Assembly: GCF_000004075.3 (NCBI RefSeq)
Contig: NC_026659.2
Location: 6,634,001 to 6,698,000 of the forward strand
From: Cucumis sativus
Lineage: Eukaryota; Streptophyta; Magnoliopsida; Cucurbitales; Cucurbitaceae
Direction: 5' to 3'
DNA length: 64,000 nucleotides
Part shown: one piece after another, positions 49,803 through 61,530 of the stretch
Position numbering within the stretch: position 1 is the first letter of the stretch
How the letters are laid out: each line of letters begins with the position of its first letter
The notes under the pieces: generated by a model
Database searches by the model: none
What the model saw: only the letters and a program-made list of their open reading frames with translations
Told to the model about the DNA's origin: nothing
Made by a program: the position numbers and the translations under genes

Positions 49803-51210
49803 CCTCCTAAGCAAAACGCAACGGTGAGTGAGAGCCGAGCGCGAGCGATGATCGGAGAGTTGTGAGAAGGAGAGACGATAGGAGATGAAAGTCGGAGACT
49901 GAGAAGGAGATACAATTGAGCGCCGGTGGCTGCGTGAGACGAGCGGGTGAGTGAGATGATAGAGGCGTCGTTAACTTGAAGTGAGGCGTGAAATAGAAAA
50001 TTTCTGACCTAACTATTTTCTATTTAGCAATTACTAAATTAATAATACAAATATAAATGAGATATTTTTAAAAAATAACAAAATAGACTAAAATATTTAC
50101 CACATATAACCTCTAACATTAAAAAAAAAAAAAGCTACCATTCTTTGTTAAAATTGTAGATACAGTTCTTTTAATTCTTTTAACTACTATATTTTATACG
50201 TAATAATAACTTAAAATTTATATTTACATTTCTTTCAACTTTTTTTAATTCCATTTAACTTAAACCAAACAGATAATTATTTGAAAACAATTCATTAATA
50301 ATATATATCAATCAAATAATTATTAATATCACAGCCATGCACAATTATTAATTTTATTCCATAACATTAATAATTGAAATCATAAACTAATTAGATAACA
50401 ATCAATATTATTGACTATTTATCATATAGTAATCAAACATATTTGGTATCATTAGTAATTATATCACAATCGTAGCGATGATATAATACTCAAATTCTTA
50501 ATAATTATTAAAAAAAATTGTAAAGTCATTAGATGTAACAATCAATTTTATTTGTAATTAAATAACAATCGATACTAAATTAAATAACAATGAGATGATA
50601 AATCAATATAATTAACCATTAGTATAAGATATTGATAAACGATTAATATAAAAAAATTACTATGACAAAAAAAAGTAATAAAATGTCGATAAAAAAGTAA
50701 TGAATATCTCAAAAAACTATATTTGTTTGAAAAATTAGGGATATTCTCGACCTTTTACTTCAAGTCATGAACAAGTTTAGGTAGTTAAATTAAAAATGAA
50801 AAATGAGGTGAGATTGTTGTGCAATTTAGTTAATTTTTTGTGCTCAATAAAAGTGACCTATAAATAAATAAATAAAAATTAAAAACAAACCTCAGTCCAA
50901 TTTATCTACAAATAGTATAACATATATTATTTAAAAAAGTAAAAAAAAAAAAAAATAGAACGTTTCACTTTTCTCAAAATTAGGTGTCCATGATTCCTAG
51001 ATGATTGTGAGAATGCACTATTCTATTTTTACTTCTTATTTCAATGAGAACTTCTAGAACCCCAACTAATCTTAATAGAAGCCTTTGGATAAACCCTAAC
51101 TCTCTCATCTCACTTCAGTTGCCGCACCACCGTAGGTCGCCACTGGCTGGAGGCTCCGGCGCTCTAATCTCATCTCGTCACTTCTTAGAATTACGGTTCT
51201 CTTTCAAAGT
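49803..51210. promoter_or_regulatory. Divergent promoter region of NOP53 and EIF1AD
   Basis: The two genes start 1.4 kb apart on opposite strands. The outer ends are G/A- or C/T-rich leaders; the middle (about 50030-50950) is very AT-rich with irregular TTAATTATATCA-like phrases. No discrete element can be assigned. Both genes serve translation or RNA functions, but the gap is too long to argue strongly for one shared bidirectional promoter. Confidence 0.45.
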
Positions 51211-53828
51211 ATGAAAGGTGGGAGAAAGAACTTACAGCGGGCATCGGAGCATCATATCGCAAGCCTCGAAGATGGTCATAGTATTATGCAGGTTGTCTCA
51301 ATTCGTGGTTCCAATCTAATTGAGGTATCCTTCTATTTCATCGATCATGCTCGCTCTCTCTAATTTTGTCAACTTTTTACTCCACAATCTTGTGCTTTTC
51401 CTATTGCCTATTGTGTTAATTGCGTTAATCAACCTGAATGAACAACTCCTTTAATTGCAGTTAATCATCCACTAATGTTTTGTTTTCGAAAGTAAAAATA
51501 GTAGGTTTCAATTCTTGCTGTTTGATTGTGTGGTTACATTGTGTATTTGAGATATTTGCTAACGATTTAAATAAATGATTCTGATATGCTTGTTGTATTG
51601 CAATTTCTTTGTACAAGTCATCCTTTTAGTTAAGCGTTCATATGGGGGAAACCATAACCTCTGCAGTTTCTCTATTTCGGGTGCAATAATTTGTTTGTTT
51701 CTTTATTTTTTAGGAAACCAAGATGTGTATTATTTGTCAATTATATTCAGTGGGCTGCTTTGCTTTATTTTGTATTTTGGACAATCTTTAAAATTTTTCT
51801 TCATCCTCTCTAGGTAATGGATGCACAAGGTGAGAAATCACTGGCATTATTTCCTGCCAAGTTTCAAAAGAGTATGTGGATAAAACGAGGTATGTTCTAC
51901 TAACCATTCTACTCAACTCATTATTCCTGTTGCATTACATTGCCTTCCGAAGTAAGCAAGGTTCATTAATTCTCACTAAAAAAGCTGTTTCTTATTAAAA
52001 AGAAAAATCTGCAAAATCAAGAGATCTTCTACCATAAAAAATAAATGATAGAAGAAAAACATAAGATCCCATTTTGCATTTGCCTCGCTCTTTATGTCAA
52101 GGTTTTACGTGGTATGAGCGTCTGGAAACTATGCTATTTCATTTTCAGTGTTGTAGGAATTTATAAACTGTGGCCGTTGACTGTTAGATATGGTGTTTTT
52201 TCCCCTTTTCAGTTAGTAGGGTTTAGGGTTGAAAACAAACAAAGAACTTCACAAAACAGCAGCCAATATTTAAATCTTTAGGATTTTAGAATTCTATTCA
52301 ATCTTATCTATCTTTTAGTTTCTGTACAAGTCTCATTTCTACTCATCTATGTTTTGCTTGTGTAAATAAACCATGTATAATATATATACATATATTTTTA
52401 TATATAGTGCGTCTCACAAAAAGAATCTTGTGCCTTCTTGTGCACCTTGCGCCTAGGCTCCAGAGTTTCATTGTGTCTTTGTGCGTCTCGGGCATCTCCA
52501 ATGAAACATGAAATCTAATAGGTCTTTGACCCATATAAATTAATTTTTCAGTTTTTGAAAATATTTTAGGAATCTGTTAGACACAAAGTTAAAAGTTGAC
52601 TTGGTAGATACTTTATAAACATTTTAGACATTTTTAAAGTTCCTTGACATTTTTGGTATCGACTTGAAAGCCTAAGGACTAAACTTATAATTTAACCCAA
52701 CTATAATTATTCCCCAATTAAAATCACTACTCTAACATAACTTTAGATCCTGCTTTTATTGATTGCTTTTGAAGTGTCTGCTTTGCCATCATTGTAGGGA
52801 GTTTCGTTGTAGTTGATGAAAGTGGAAAGAAGAATGCTCTTGAATCTGGAAGCAAGGTGGCATGCATTGTTTCTCGAGTTCTATATTTTGAACAAATTCG
52901 TGAGCTTCAAAAATCCCCAGAATGGTATGTTTTATTATATCAAATTTCAACCTATTCACGTTTAAATGGATTAGGCATTGCTTGATAAATTTTTGAATTC
53001 CATTAATCGATCAAACAAATATGAGGGTCTTGCTTATGATCGAGCAGATGTCCCTTCACAAATATTTAGAAGCAAGAATTAACTTTGTTCTTAACTGTGT
53101 GAAAACGGTGAAGCAGATGGTAAATTTATTTATATGATTGAAATTAGATAAAGATAACAATCAAATAGATGTGCCACGCTATTAATTCTATCGCGTTCTT
53201 GCATGACAAAAATATCACTGTTAGTAGTTTATGTCGTGCCCTTGTGTCATTGCTTTTTTCCTCTACTGTGCGTGCAGGCTGAAATTGGAAATAAACCTAC
53301 CACTTTAAACCACCTAGGCTGGACTAATGGTCAATATTAATCATACAAGTAATGAAATTAGAGAAAATAGGTTCAATTCATAACCGTCACCTACTTAAAA
53401 TGTAATATCTTATGAACTATCTTGTCAATAGAAAAATGAACTAGAGTTGGATTGTTTTATGAAAATAGCTAAAAGTGTATACAAGTTGATTTGGACACAC
53501 TCGGATATCCATAAGAAAAACACCAATTAAATTGAGTTGGACATATTTGTTTGAAAATTTCTTACCCCAGCCCAGCTTGTTTTTCTTAAACTGGTGGGTT
53601 AATATTCCACACCTTTTTGTACCAATGAATTGCAGGCCAGAAATCTTCAAGAATGCAATTGTTGGAGATCGAAACGAAAATCTTCAAGCACAAAATAATC
53701 AACCAGGGGAGGATGAGGTCAATTCAAGTGATGATGATGGCCTTCCCCCTCTAGAAGCCAACACGAACAGAGCTAAACCGTTAATATTACAACCGGATGC
53801 AGAATCAGAGTCTGATTCAGATTCTTAA
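51211..53828 (+). CDS. EIF1AD: EIF1AD-type OB-fold (S1-like) protein, 4 exons
   Basis: Exons: 51211-51324, 51814-51889, 52798-52924, 53636-53828, giving 169 aa, close to the 165 aa of human EIF1AD. The S1/IF1A-like OB fold covers about residues 20-100, with QVVSIRGSNLIEVMD, FPAKFQKSMWIKRGSFVVVD and VACIVSRVLYFEQIREL as its strands. Plant and animal relatives share this layout, resembling translation factor eIF1A. The C-terminal part is acidic and serine-rich (SSDDDGLPPLE, then SESDSDS), probably disordered and a kinase substrate. It is predicted to bind RNA, nuclear or cytosolic; its precise role in plants is not established. All junctions are GT-AG. Confidence 0.92.
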
Positions 53829-54529
53829 CTTGTATATTAATTTTAACTCTACACTTTTTTATTTAATTACCATGAGCATTCATTTTGATTGTTTGTACTA
53901 CAATTAAAAATTTTAATTTTGTAATTAACAGAAATTTCTGAGTACCTATTTTTGAATATGATGGTATAAGAAATCTATGCAGCTTAGAATATGGAACGCA
54001 TAAAATAGTCAATGAACATATTTCTCAAAAGAAAAACAAAACTAGAAATGAACAAAGCTCAATGGAACTTTTTTTCAGTAACTTTGTTGATGATTGAACA
54101 GAGAAAATAAAGGGAAATTCGGAACAGAGAAAATAGAGAATAGTTTGAGGCTCGTACTGAAACAGTAAGATTTACATTTTGGTTTTCTTTTCTTTTTTAA
54201 GAGAAAATTCAATTTCTAATGTTCTCAATTTAAATGCTAAGGTTTTTTTTTTAAAAGTGGACCCATTTAGAACTATTTTTTACTTAAATGAGTTATTATT
54301 CTTTCAAAATCAACCTAAGCAGCAATAAACTTATTAGATATTTTGGTTTGGGGGTATGGACGATGGAGAGTTTGGTGTGGTATTGATCATTTCTATAAAT
54401 TTGAGTTTCAATCTTCTCATTTTTTTTTCTTTTAAATAACTACCTATTTTTCGTTGAAGCAAAATCTTACAATAAAAAAATAAAAATAAGTACTATTTTT
54501 ATAGATAAAATTCTTGAAAAAAATAAAAA
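53829..54529. other. 3' flank of EIF1AD, AT-rich
   Basis: Presumed 3' UTR followed by AT-rich DNA with homopolymer runs. No gene or repeat family was recognised before the copia remnant. Confidence 0.5.
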
Positions 54530-54539
54530 CTCTTAATAA

Positions 54540-56385
54540 GTAAGACCTATATGGTACAACGAATGTAAAAGCTCGAGGAGGTTTTGAATACTTCATCTCT
54601 TTTATAGATAATTATTCAAGGAATGATTATTTATACTTAGTAGAGCATAAGTTTGAAGCTCTTGAAAAGTTCAAAGAGTATAAGCGAAATTGAAAATCTA
54701 TGAAGTAAAAGAATTAAAATACTTTGATTCGATCGAGGTGGAAAGTATATGGATTTGAGATTCCAAGACTATATGATAGAACATGAAATTCAATTCCAAC
54801 TCTCAGCATCGGGTACAAAATGATGTATCATAAAGTAGAAATAGAACCCTGTTAAACATGGTTCGTTCAATGATGAGTTATGCTCAGTTTTCTAGCTTGT
54901 TTTGGGGATAATGTTCCCTCAAAGAATGTTTTTGAAACACATTTCGAGTTATAGAGAGGACGTAAGCCTAGTTTGAGTCACTTCAAAGTTTGGGGTTGTC
55001 CAATACACGTGTTAGTGACAAATCCCAAGAAGTTGGAATCTCGTTTAAGGTTATGCCAATTTTGTTGCTTACCCTAAAGAAACAGAAGATTATTTATTCT
55101 TCGATCCACAAGAACGCAAAATATTTGTGTCGACAAATGCTACTTTCTTGAAAGAAGACCACATGAGAGATTATAAATCATGAAACAAATTAGTGTTAAA
55201 TGAAGCTATTGTTGAATCAACAAGAGTTGTTTATGATGCTAGTCCCTCGTTAAGAGTTTATGAAACCAACACATAAGGCCAGTCTTGTCTTTCTCAATCG
55301 TTGAGAATGTCTCGATGCAGTGAGAGGGTTATATCACAATCTAACCGTTACTTGGGTTTAACTGAAACTCAGGTTGTCATACCAGATATGGTGTTGAGGA
55401 TCCATTATGCTATAAACAAAACAGACAATGAATGATGTAGACAAGGACTAATGGGTCAAAACTATGGACCTTGAAATGGAGTCTATGTACTTTAATTTAG
55501 TGTGGAAGCTTATAGATCAATTTGAAGGGGTGAAACTTATAGGATGCAAATGAATCTATAAAAGAAAGAGAGATTCAGCTTGGAAGGTACATACCTTTAA
55601 GTCTAGGCTTGCGGCAAAAGAGAAATGGTTGATTATGAGAAAACTTTTTTCCTTGTTGTTGTGTTAAAGTCTATAAGGGTTCTCTTGTCCATAGCCACAT
55701 TTTATTATATGAAATATGACAAATGGATGTCAATACTGCTTTTCTAAATGGCAATCTTGAAGAGTGTATCTTTATGTCTCGGTTTGAGGGGTTCAAAACC
55801 CAAGGTCAGAAGCAAAAAAGTTTGCAAGCTGAGTTGATCAATTTATGGATTGAAGCAAGCATTCATATCTTAGAACATTAGATTTGATACAACGATCAAT
55901 CTTATGGTTTTGACTAAACGTTGATGAACCTTGTGTATACAAGAAAATCAACAAAGGTAAAGTAACTTTCTTAGTACTTTATGTGGACAATATCCTTCTT
56001 ATTGCAAATGATGTAGGATACCTAATTGACGTTAAAACTTGGATAGCAATTCAATTCCAAATGAAATATTTAGGAGAGGGCACAATATGTTATTGGGATC
56101 CAAATTATAAGGGATCGAAGAACAAAATGCTAGAAGTGTGTCAAGCATCCTATATGAACAAAATGTTGGTTCGATATTCGATGCAAAACTCTAAGAAGTG
56201 TTTATTATCTTTTAGACACGATGTTCATTTGTCTAAAGAACAAGGTCCTAAGACACCTCAAGAAGTTAAGGATATGTGATGTATTCCCTATGCCTCAATT
56301 ATAGGTAGCTTAATGTATGTTATGCTCTGCACTAAGCTAGACATGTATTATACAATGGGAATAGTTAGTAGGTATTAGTGATAAC
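54540..56385 (+). mobile_element. Ty1/copia polyprotein remnant (integrase to reverse transcriptase)
   Basis: Broken frames give the integrase core (GGFEYFISFIDNYSRNDYLYL near 54570), then HFKVWGCPIHVLVTNPKK near 54980. Reverse transcriptase blocks follow: TAFLNGNLEECIFMSRFEGF near 55740, then VLYVDNILLIANDVGYLIDV (55975-56030, normally YVDD), and later QASYMNKMLVRYSMQNSKK (56140 on). This order matches TNT1/Tork-type elements. Many stops and frameshifts are present, and the sequence is cut off before RNase H near 56385, where unrelated LTR-like sequence begins. Confidence 0.85.
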
Positions 56386-57150
56386 GTGTATAAATATCCG
56401 TTATTATAGCTTCTTTTATTAGAATAATGAAGCCAAAACGCATAAGAAGATGATCAAAATACGTAACTTATACTGTAAATTCATAAGTATTTAGAAATAC
56501 ATATTATATAAGTATCATGCCTATTTTACGCGATTACAATATCTAAACGCAGAATAAGTAGGAAAGAAGAAGCTAGTGAATCGCAGGAGTCATCTCGAGC
56601 AAAGACCACGAGATGGGAACTCACCTAGTGAATAACATTTCCAAGCGAAGAATCACATCATCACGCGAGGAACGCTTACTAAAAGACAAGAATGCTAGTT
56701 GGAGTTGATGTGACTTCAGAAGGTTGTAATCGGCGCTGATAATCTCAGAATAACATAAATTTTCCACCAAAAGCTGCTTATAAAACAACTTTATCCCCAC
56801 CAAGAGTAAGGGGGGACTTGCATGGGCTAGCCGGATGCTTGTATGGGACAAAGGTCTGAATAGGTCAATCCCTAGAGAGAGAGTGACGAAAAGGAATAAC
56901 TTTTTCACCATTTGTAAATGTTTTCTTCTTCTTCTTCGATTAGTTGTAAAAGCGAGAACTTGCTCCCGAGAAGGGAAGAATCCATACTTTTCGTTGTCCC
57001 CTAACTTGTAATATTCGTCCACTCTCTTTTCTCTCCATTTTTGCATTTCTTTGTAAGATATGTTGTTCATATTGTACAATGGCCTAAAACCTACATTCTT
57101 TATATAGATTACATGTTTATATTTTTTCAATCAATAATTTCATTCTTTAT
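56386..57150. repeat. LTR-like copy A (diverged pair)
   Basis: A non-coding stretch containing GAATCACATCATCACGCGAGGAA, GTTGGAGTTGATGTGACTTC, GGTCTGAATAGGTCAATCCC and, near its end, TTGTACAATGGCCTAAAACCTACATTC. The same phrases recur in order in the next stretch. The 169-codon minus-strand frame at 56621-57130 lies in this repeat and is not supported as a gene. Confidence 0.6.
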
Positions 57151-57179
57151 ATAAATAAAAGAAAATACAACTTACACAA

Positions 57180-57840
57180 GTCTCCACATCTGTTTTACTT
57201 TGTCATTTTTAGTGTTTTATCGGATGATTATAGAGAAAGGAAGAGACAGTGAATCGCAGAGGAGCGCATCCAGAAGCGACACGATAGGAACTCCGTTTGG
57301 TAAGGAACCACAACATCACGTGATGAAGATTCACAAACAGACAAGAACAATAGTTTGAGTTGATATGACTTAACAAGGTTGTAGCTCGCGCCGAATTGAT
57401 AAGAAAAATGATATGAAAGTTACAAGCGATGTTGACATGCACAAAAAATAGAAGTTTTTTTTGCCTAAAGTAGCCTATATAAAGCCTCCACCTCAACCAA
57501 TGAAGAGAGGCCAGACGTTTGAATGGATCGGTCGAAGGTCTGAATTGACGAAAACCTAAAAAAAGCTCCATTGGAGCCGGTGAAAAGGACTAGCCTTTCT
57601 GCCTTCGAAAAAGTTCCTTCCTCTTCTTTGGTCAACTTCAAGCAAGAGCTTAAAGAGATGATTGGAGAAAGATTCCACCATCTTCTTCTCTGGCTTTAAC
57701 ATCTTTTATCTCTTCACTTTTCATTTTTATATTTCATTGTAATGTATGATGTTTATATTGTACAATGGCCAAAGACCTACATTCAGTAATACATTGTAAC
57801 TTTATCTCTTTTCAATCCATCATGTCCTTATTGTTCATTT
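57180..57840. repeat. LTR-like copy B (diverged pair)
   Basis: Repeats copy A in order with many changes: AACATCACGTGATGAAGATTCAC, GTTTGAGTTGATATGACTTAAC, GGTCTGAATTGACG and TTGTACAATGGCCAAAGACC. The pair may be two diverged LTRs with little between them, or a tandem LTR subrepeat. The antisense 120-codon frame at 57209-57571 is not a gene. Confidence 0.6.
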
Positions 57841-58740
57841 GTCAAAGTGCTATAAGTAGTTCATGCTTGTGATAAGTTTTTTTTGTAAGAAGTCTAACTT
57901 ATAAGGTTTATTGTGAGCTATATTTCATCACTTGGCCAACGTTCGTCGGCAACTACTCGAGAGAGTAAGTAGCAAGAACATAGCTAACACGCGCAAGAAG
58001 AAGTTTGGAGACAAACTCCATCTTGACGATTAAACCTCCATCATTTGTGTTCAGAAAGGAGAACATGAATGATGTTTTGGCGTCGAGAGGTTGGCACCCA
58101 TAAAAAAGAAGTAATATGAGTCTTATAGGTAACCACTTCTAGATAGCTATCCCTTAATTAAGCTTTGTCACTTGCATTCTGAAAGGTAAGCAAGTGTGAC
58201 GTTTAAGACACCGAGATGTGTTCACCTTAATTAGAAGATGATTAAGCAATCTCTATCGCATTAAGGATTCCTAAGTAACTAAATTGCTTACAATGCAATG
58301 ACCTTTCTTCACATCTTCTTAACGCATGTTAGTTCATTTTCCATTCTCTCACCCTTCATTGCCACCTTTTACAGAATCTCTAGTGTAGATAGTAGATTTA
58401 GTACATAATCATACTTTTGCTTTATATTGTATAGTTATTCTGCATCACCTAGATGAGAAATAAGCTTTATAACTAAAGTTTGATAGAAATTTCTTGTGTT
58501 CGACCCTGAACTTTCCACGAAACCTATCTATTCTCTTACACTTGGACAAGCGAGAGAAAACTTGTATGACATGTTTATTATTTGGAAATCAGTGAAACAC
58601 GATATATCTACGAATAATAGGGTTTTCTCCTTTTATTGCATAATCCTAGTCTAGTTGCCTAAAGTCACTTAATTAGAGCCTTAATAAGATATATCTATGA
58701 ATCACTATATAAACGACTCATAAACACACAATAAGCAATC
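57841..58740. mobile_element. Probable LTR-retroelement non-coding region
   Basis: Contains phrases usual near the 3' end of Ty3/gypsy LTRs, such as AATTTCTTGTGTTCGACCCTG (about 58487) and TTACACTTGGACAAGCGAGAG (about 58536). No coding frame is seen. It joins directly to the chromovirus remnant. Confidence 0.45.
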
Positions 58741-60381
58741 ACCCTTCATTGTGAAATTTGACAACAAAGCTATCTATCACTTCTTCAGCTAGCCAAAGTT
58801 GACCTCTAAGCAAGCGAGGTGACATGAATTTTTTGTTGAATTCAACTTCAAGTTCGAGCACAAAAAAGAAACCAACAATCAAGTTGCCGACACTCTTAGC
58901 CGTAAAGGCCAGCATACTGTCTTGTGTATGCTACCCTCTATTCAATCACGTAAAGTTGATGCATCGATGTTCATTCAAAAAGACCCATCTACCTAAGCTA
59001 TTATTGCTCTAGCCAAATTCGGTAAAACAAGATAGTTTTGGGTCGAAGAAGACTTGTTACTGATAGAGAAAATCAATTTATGTTTCGAGAGGAGGTGATC
59101 TGAGGAAAAAGTTACTGCATGAGTGTTATGACACCTTGTGGGCCAATAAACTTGGGTGGTAGAGAACCTATGCGCTGCTAAAGAAAGGAAACTTTTGGCC
59201 TAATATGTGAGACAATATCATGCAATATACGAAGATGTGCCTCATTTGTTAGCAACGTAAGGTCAAGAAAGCAAAGTTGTTGGACTTCTCGAACCCTTGC
59301 CTGTTTCGACGAGACCGTGGGAGAGTGTCTCCATGGATTTCATTACATATCTTCTAAAGGTGGGTGACCTTGAAGCCATTTTGGTTATTATCGATCAGTT
59401 CTCAAAGTATGTCACTTTCATCCCCACTACCAATTGTTCTAACGAGTTGACAACACAATTGTTCTTTAAGCATGTCATGAAGTTTTCAGGAGTCTCAACA
59501 AACATCGTGAGTGACAAGGATGGTAGATTCATTGGTACCTTTTGGATCGAGTCATTTACCTTATTGAGGACGAGCCTGAATATATTCTCAAGCTACCACC
59601 TTCTAAATGATGGCCAAATCGAACAATTCAATTGTTTGTGCGAGGAGTTTCTGCGTCATTTCGTTGATGCAAGACAAAAGAATTGGGTCCAATTATTGGA
59701 CATGGCTTAATTATGTTTCAACGCTCAAACTAGTTCGTCAAAGGGGAGGAGTTTCTTTGAAATTGTAAGTGGAAGACAACCCTTATTGCCTCATATTGCT
59801 GATCCTAGGGGAAAATATATAAGCTCACAACTTCACTAAAGACTGGAAGCAAACTATAGATATCGCTTGAGCTTACTTAGAGAAAGCCTTGAAGCGTATA
59901 AAAAGTGGGCTGATAAGAAGTGACGTCCTCACGAGTTTTGAGAAGAAGATCAAATCCTCATTAAGCTAAATGTAGAGCAAATTCAATTTAAAGGGCACAA
60001 ATATCAACACCTCATCAGAAAATATGAGGGGTTTGTGGAAGTCCTCATGAAGATAGGAAATGCATTGTATAGGGTGGTGTGCCTACATGGATGAAAATCC
60101 ACCTAATAATTCATGTGAGCAACTTAAAACCCTACCATCAAGACCTCGACAACAAGCAATACTAACAATAGTGCTCGACTATGTATCAATCTAAAGTAGA
60201 AAGAAGATAAAGAAGTTAAAGAGATCCTTGGAAGGGTAGAAGAGCCACGAGGAGAATCCATGAATTTCGGGTCAGGTGGAAGAACCTCCCCATGAAAGAA
60301 ACAAGTCAGAAACGTGTCAAAGATCGAAGAGTTTCAACTTTGCTAGTTGACCTAGACGTTAACTATTTATGTGGAGGAGAA
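58741..60381 (+). mobile_element. Ty3/gypsy chromovirus remnant: RNase H end, integrase, chromodomain
   Basis: Blocks in order: the RNase H end SQPKLTSKQAR...EFNFKFEHKK near 58790 and DTLSRKG; the integrase zinc-finger region (ECHDTLWAGHPG-like, degenerate, near 59110-59250); and the integrase core RPWESVSMDFI...VIIDQFSKYVTFIPT with IVSDKDGRFIGTFW (frame 59297-59710). Then come KNWVQLLDMAQ and a chromodomain fragment, TRRIHEFRVRWKNLPMKETS, near 60245-60300. The chromodomain places it among chromoviruses, which can target heterochromatin. A catalytic GHPQTDGQ-type site is altered, and stops and frameshifts interrupt it, so it is inactive. Confidence 0.87.
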
Positions 60382-60702
60382 TGTCATGAGCATGTTTGTC
60401 CAATGAATTGTTTGCCTTTGGCCATATGCCTAAATATCTTCACACCACATTATGTTTATGCTTTTGTACTTAGTTTAGCTTGTTTTCTTTAATTTCTATG
60501 TCACTTGCTTTAATGATGTTTTCAGTGCTTTTCTTTATCTTTTACGTTTCATAAAACAATTTTCTCTAAAAACGTGAATAGATGCTACACCATACTGTGA
60601 GTTTTTTCATGACTTTTCAATTTAGTACAATTGACTTATTCATCGAGTTAGAACAAGTGTTGCACAATCGCCCGTCATATTCGAAAGTTTGGGAGTGTGA
60701 CA
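60382..60702 (+). mobile_element. Probable 3' LTR of the chromovirus
   Basis: Just after the polyprotein a purine-rich tract GTGGAGGAGAA (60371-60381) abuts TGTCATGAGCATG. The stretch then runs about 320 bases to GGGAGTGTGACA, giving TG...CA ends. This is the usual polypurine tract plus LTR start. No matching 5' LTR was identified in the window. Confidence 0.55.
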
Positions 60703-61530
60703 ACGCCCACCTGGTTAACTGGTCGACGAGTGGCCACTAGTCCCAAGAATCTTTGGGTGCTCTAATACCAAATGATGTAAACTAATTTTAGTGAATGAAT
60801 GACATTTCTCCTTGGTTGAAGAATGTTTATTATGTATAGTATTATTACGAAAGGTAGTTGAGCAACTACTACAACCATCTTTCAAAATCTAACCATTACA
60901 ATTTTGAAGTATACCGACATTAAACAAAGTAATGTTTTTATTTAATTTGAGTTTTTTTTTTTATAGATATTTGAATTGACAAACTTGCTCTTATTTTTAT
61001 CTAACATAAATCAAATACTAGGAATTTATTGCAACACTCAATAGACAATAGAGAGCCAAATGATCAAAATGAAGAGTTAATTGTGACATTCCCTTGTTCG
61101 AGAGTGGTTTGTGCAAATTTCCCTCATTATTATTTGTTTTCCTTTTCCAAGTTATCTCATCATCCCTCTTTTGGTAAACGCTTCTTTTCGTCTGCTCTTT
61201 GCAACCCATTTTTCAACCTCCATGGAGGCCTATGTCTAAATTCTTCCCTCAAATCTATATTGCACCATCCTTTCAGACCCATGTGCTTAAATTCTTAAAT
61301 CAAATGAACCAAATCTCGTTTTGGAATTCCTTTCATATGGGTTTTTGAATTCTTGAATCTTTGTGTGCGTTGATTGACCGTGGGTTCTTTTTCTGGACCA
61401 ATTTTGAATTGCCAGGGCAGTACATGAATTGGGTAATTCGTTTCTTGTTCTGAATAGATTAATTGTTGCTTCTTAATCGCTGACCATTAACAGTTGAATC
61501 TCTATTCTGAAGACGGGACATTGCAAAATT
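60703..61530 (+). other. Flank between the LTR remnant and the MFS-like gene
   Basis: Near 60757 GTGCTCTAATACCAAATGATG looks like a minus-strand primer-binding site (reverse of TGGTATTAGAGC), so a second reversed LTR piece may end here. The rest is the presumed promoter and leader of the downstream gene. Confidence 0.4.

Noticed and set aside
49803..51210. Compact bidirectional promoter for NOP53 and EIF1AD
   Set aside because: The starts are 1.4 kb apart with a very AT-rich, repeat-like middle. Co-regulation cannot be argued from sequence.
56621..57130. 169-codon minus-strand ORF
   Set aside because: Lies entirely in an LTR-like repeated stretch with a diverged copy beside it, and matches no family.
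57209..57571. 120-codon minus-strand ORF
   Set aside because: Lies in the second LTR-like copy; chance frame.
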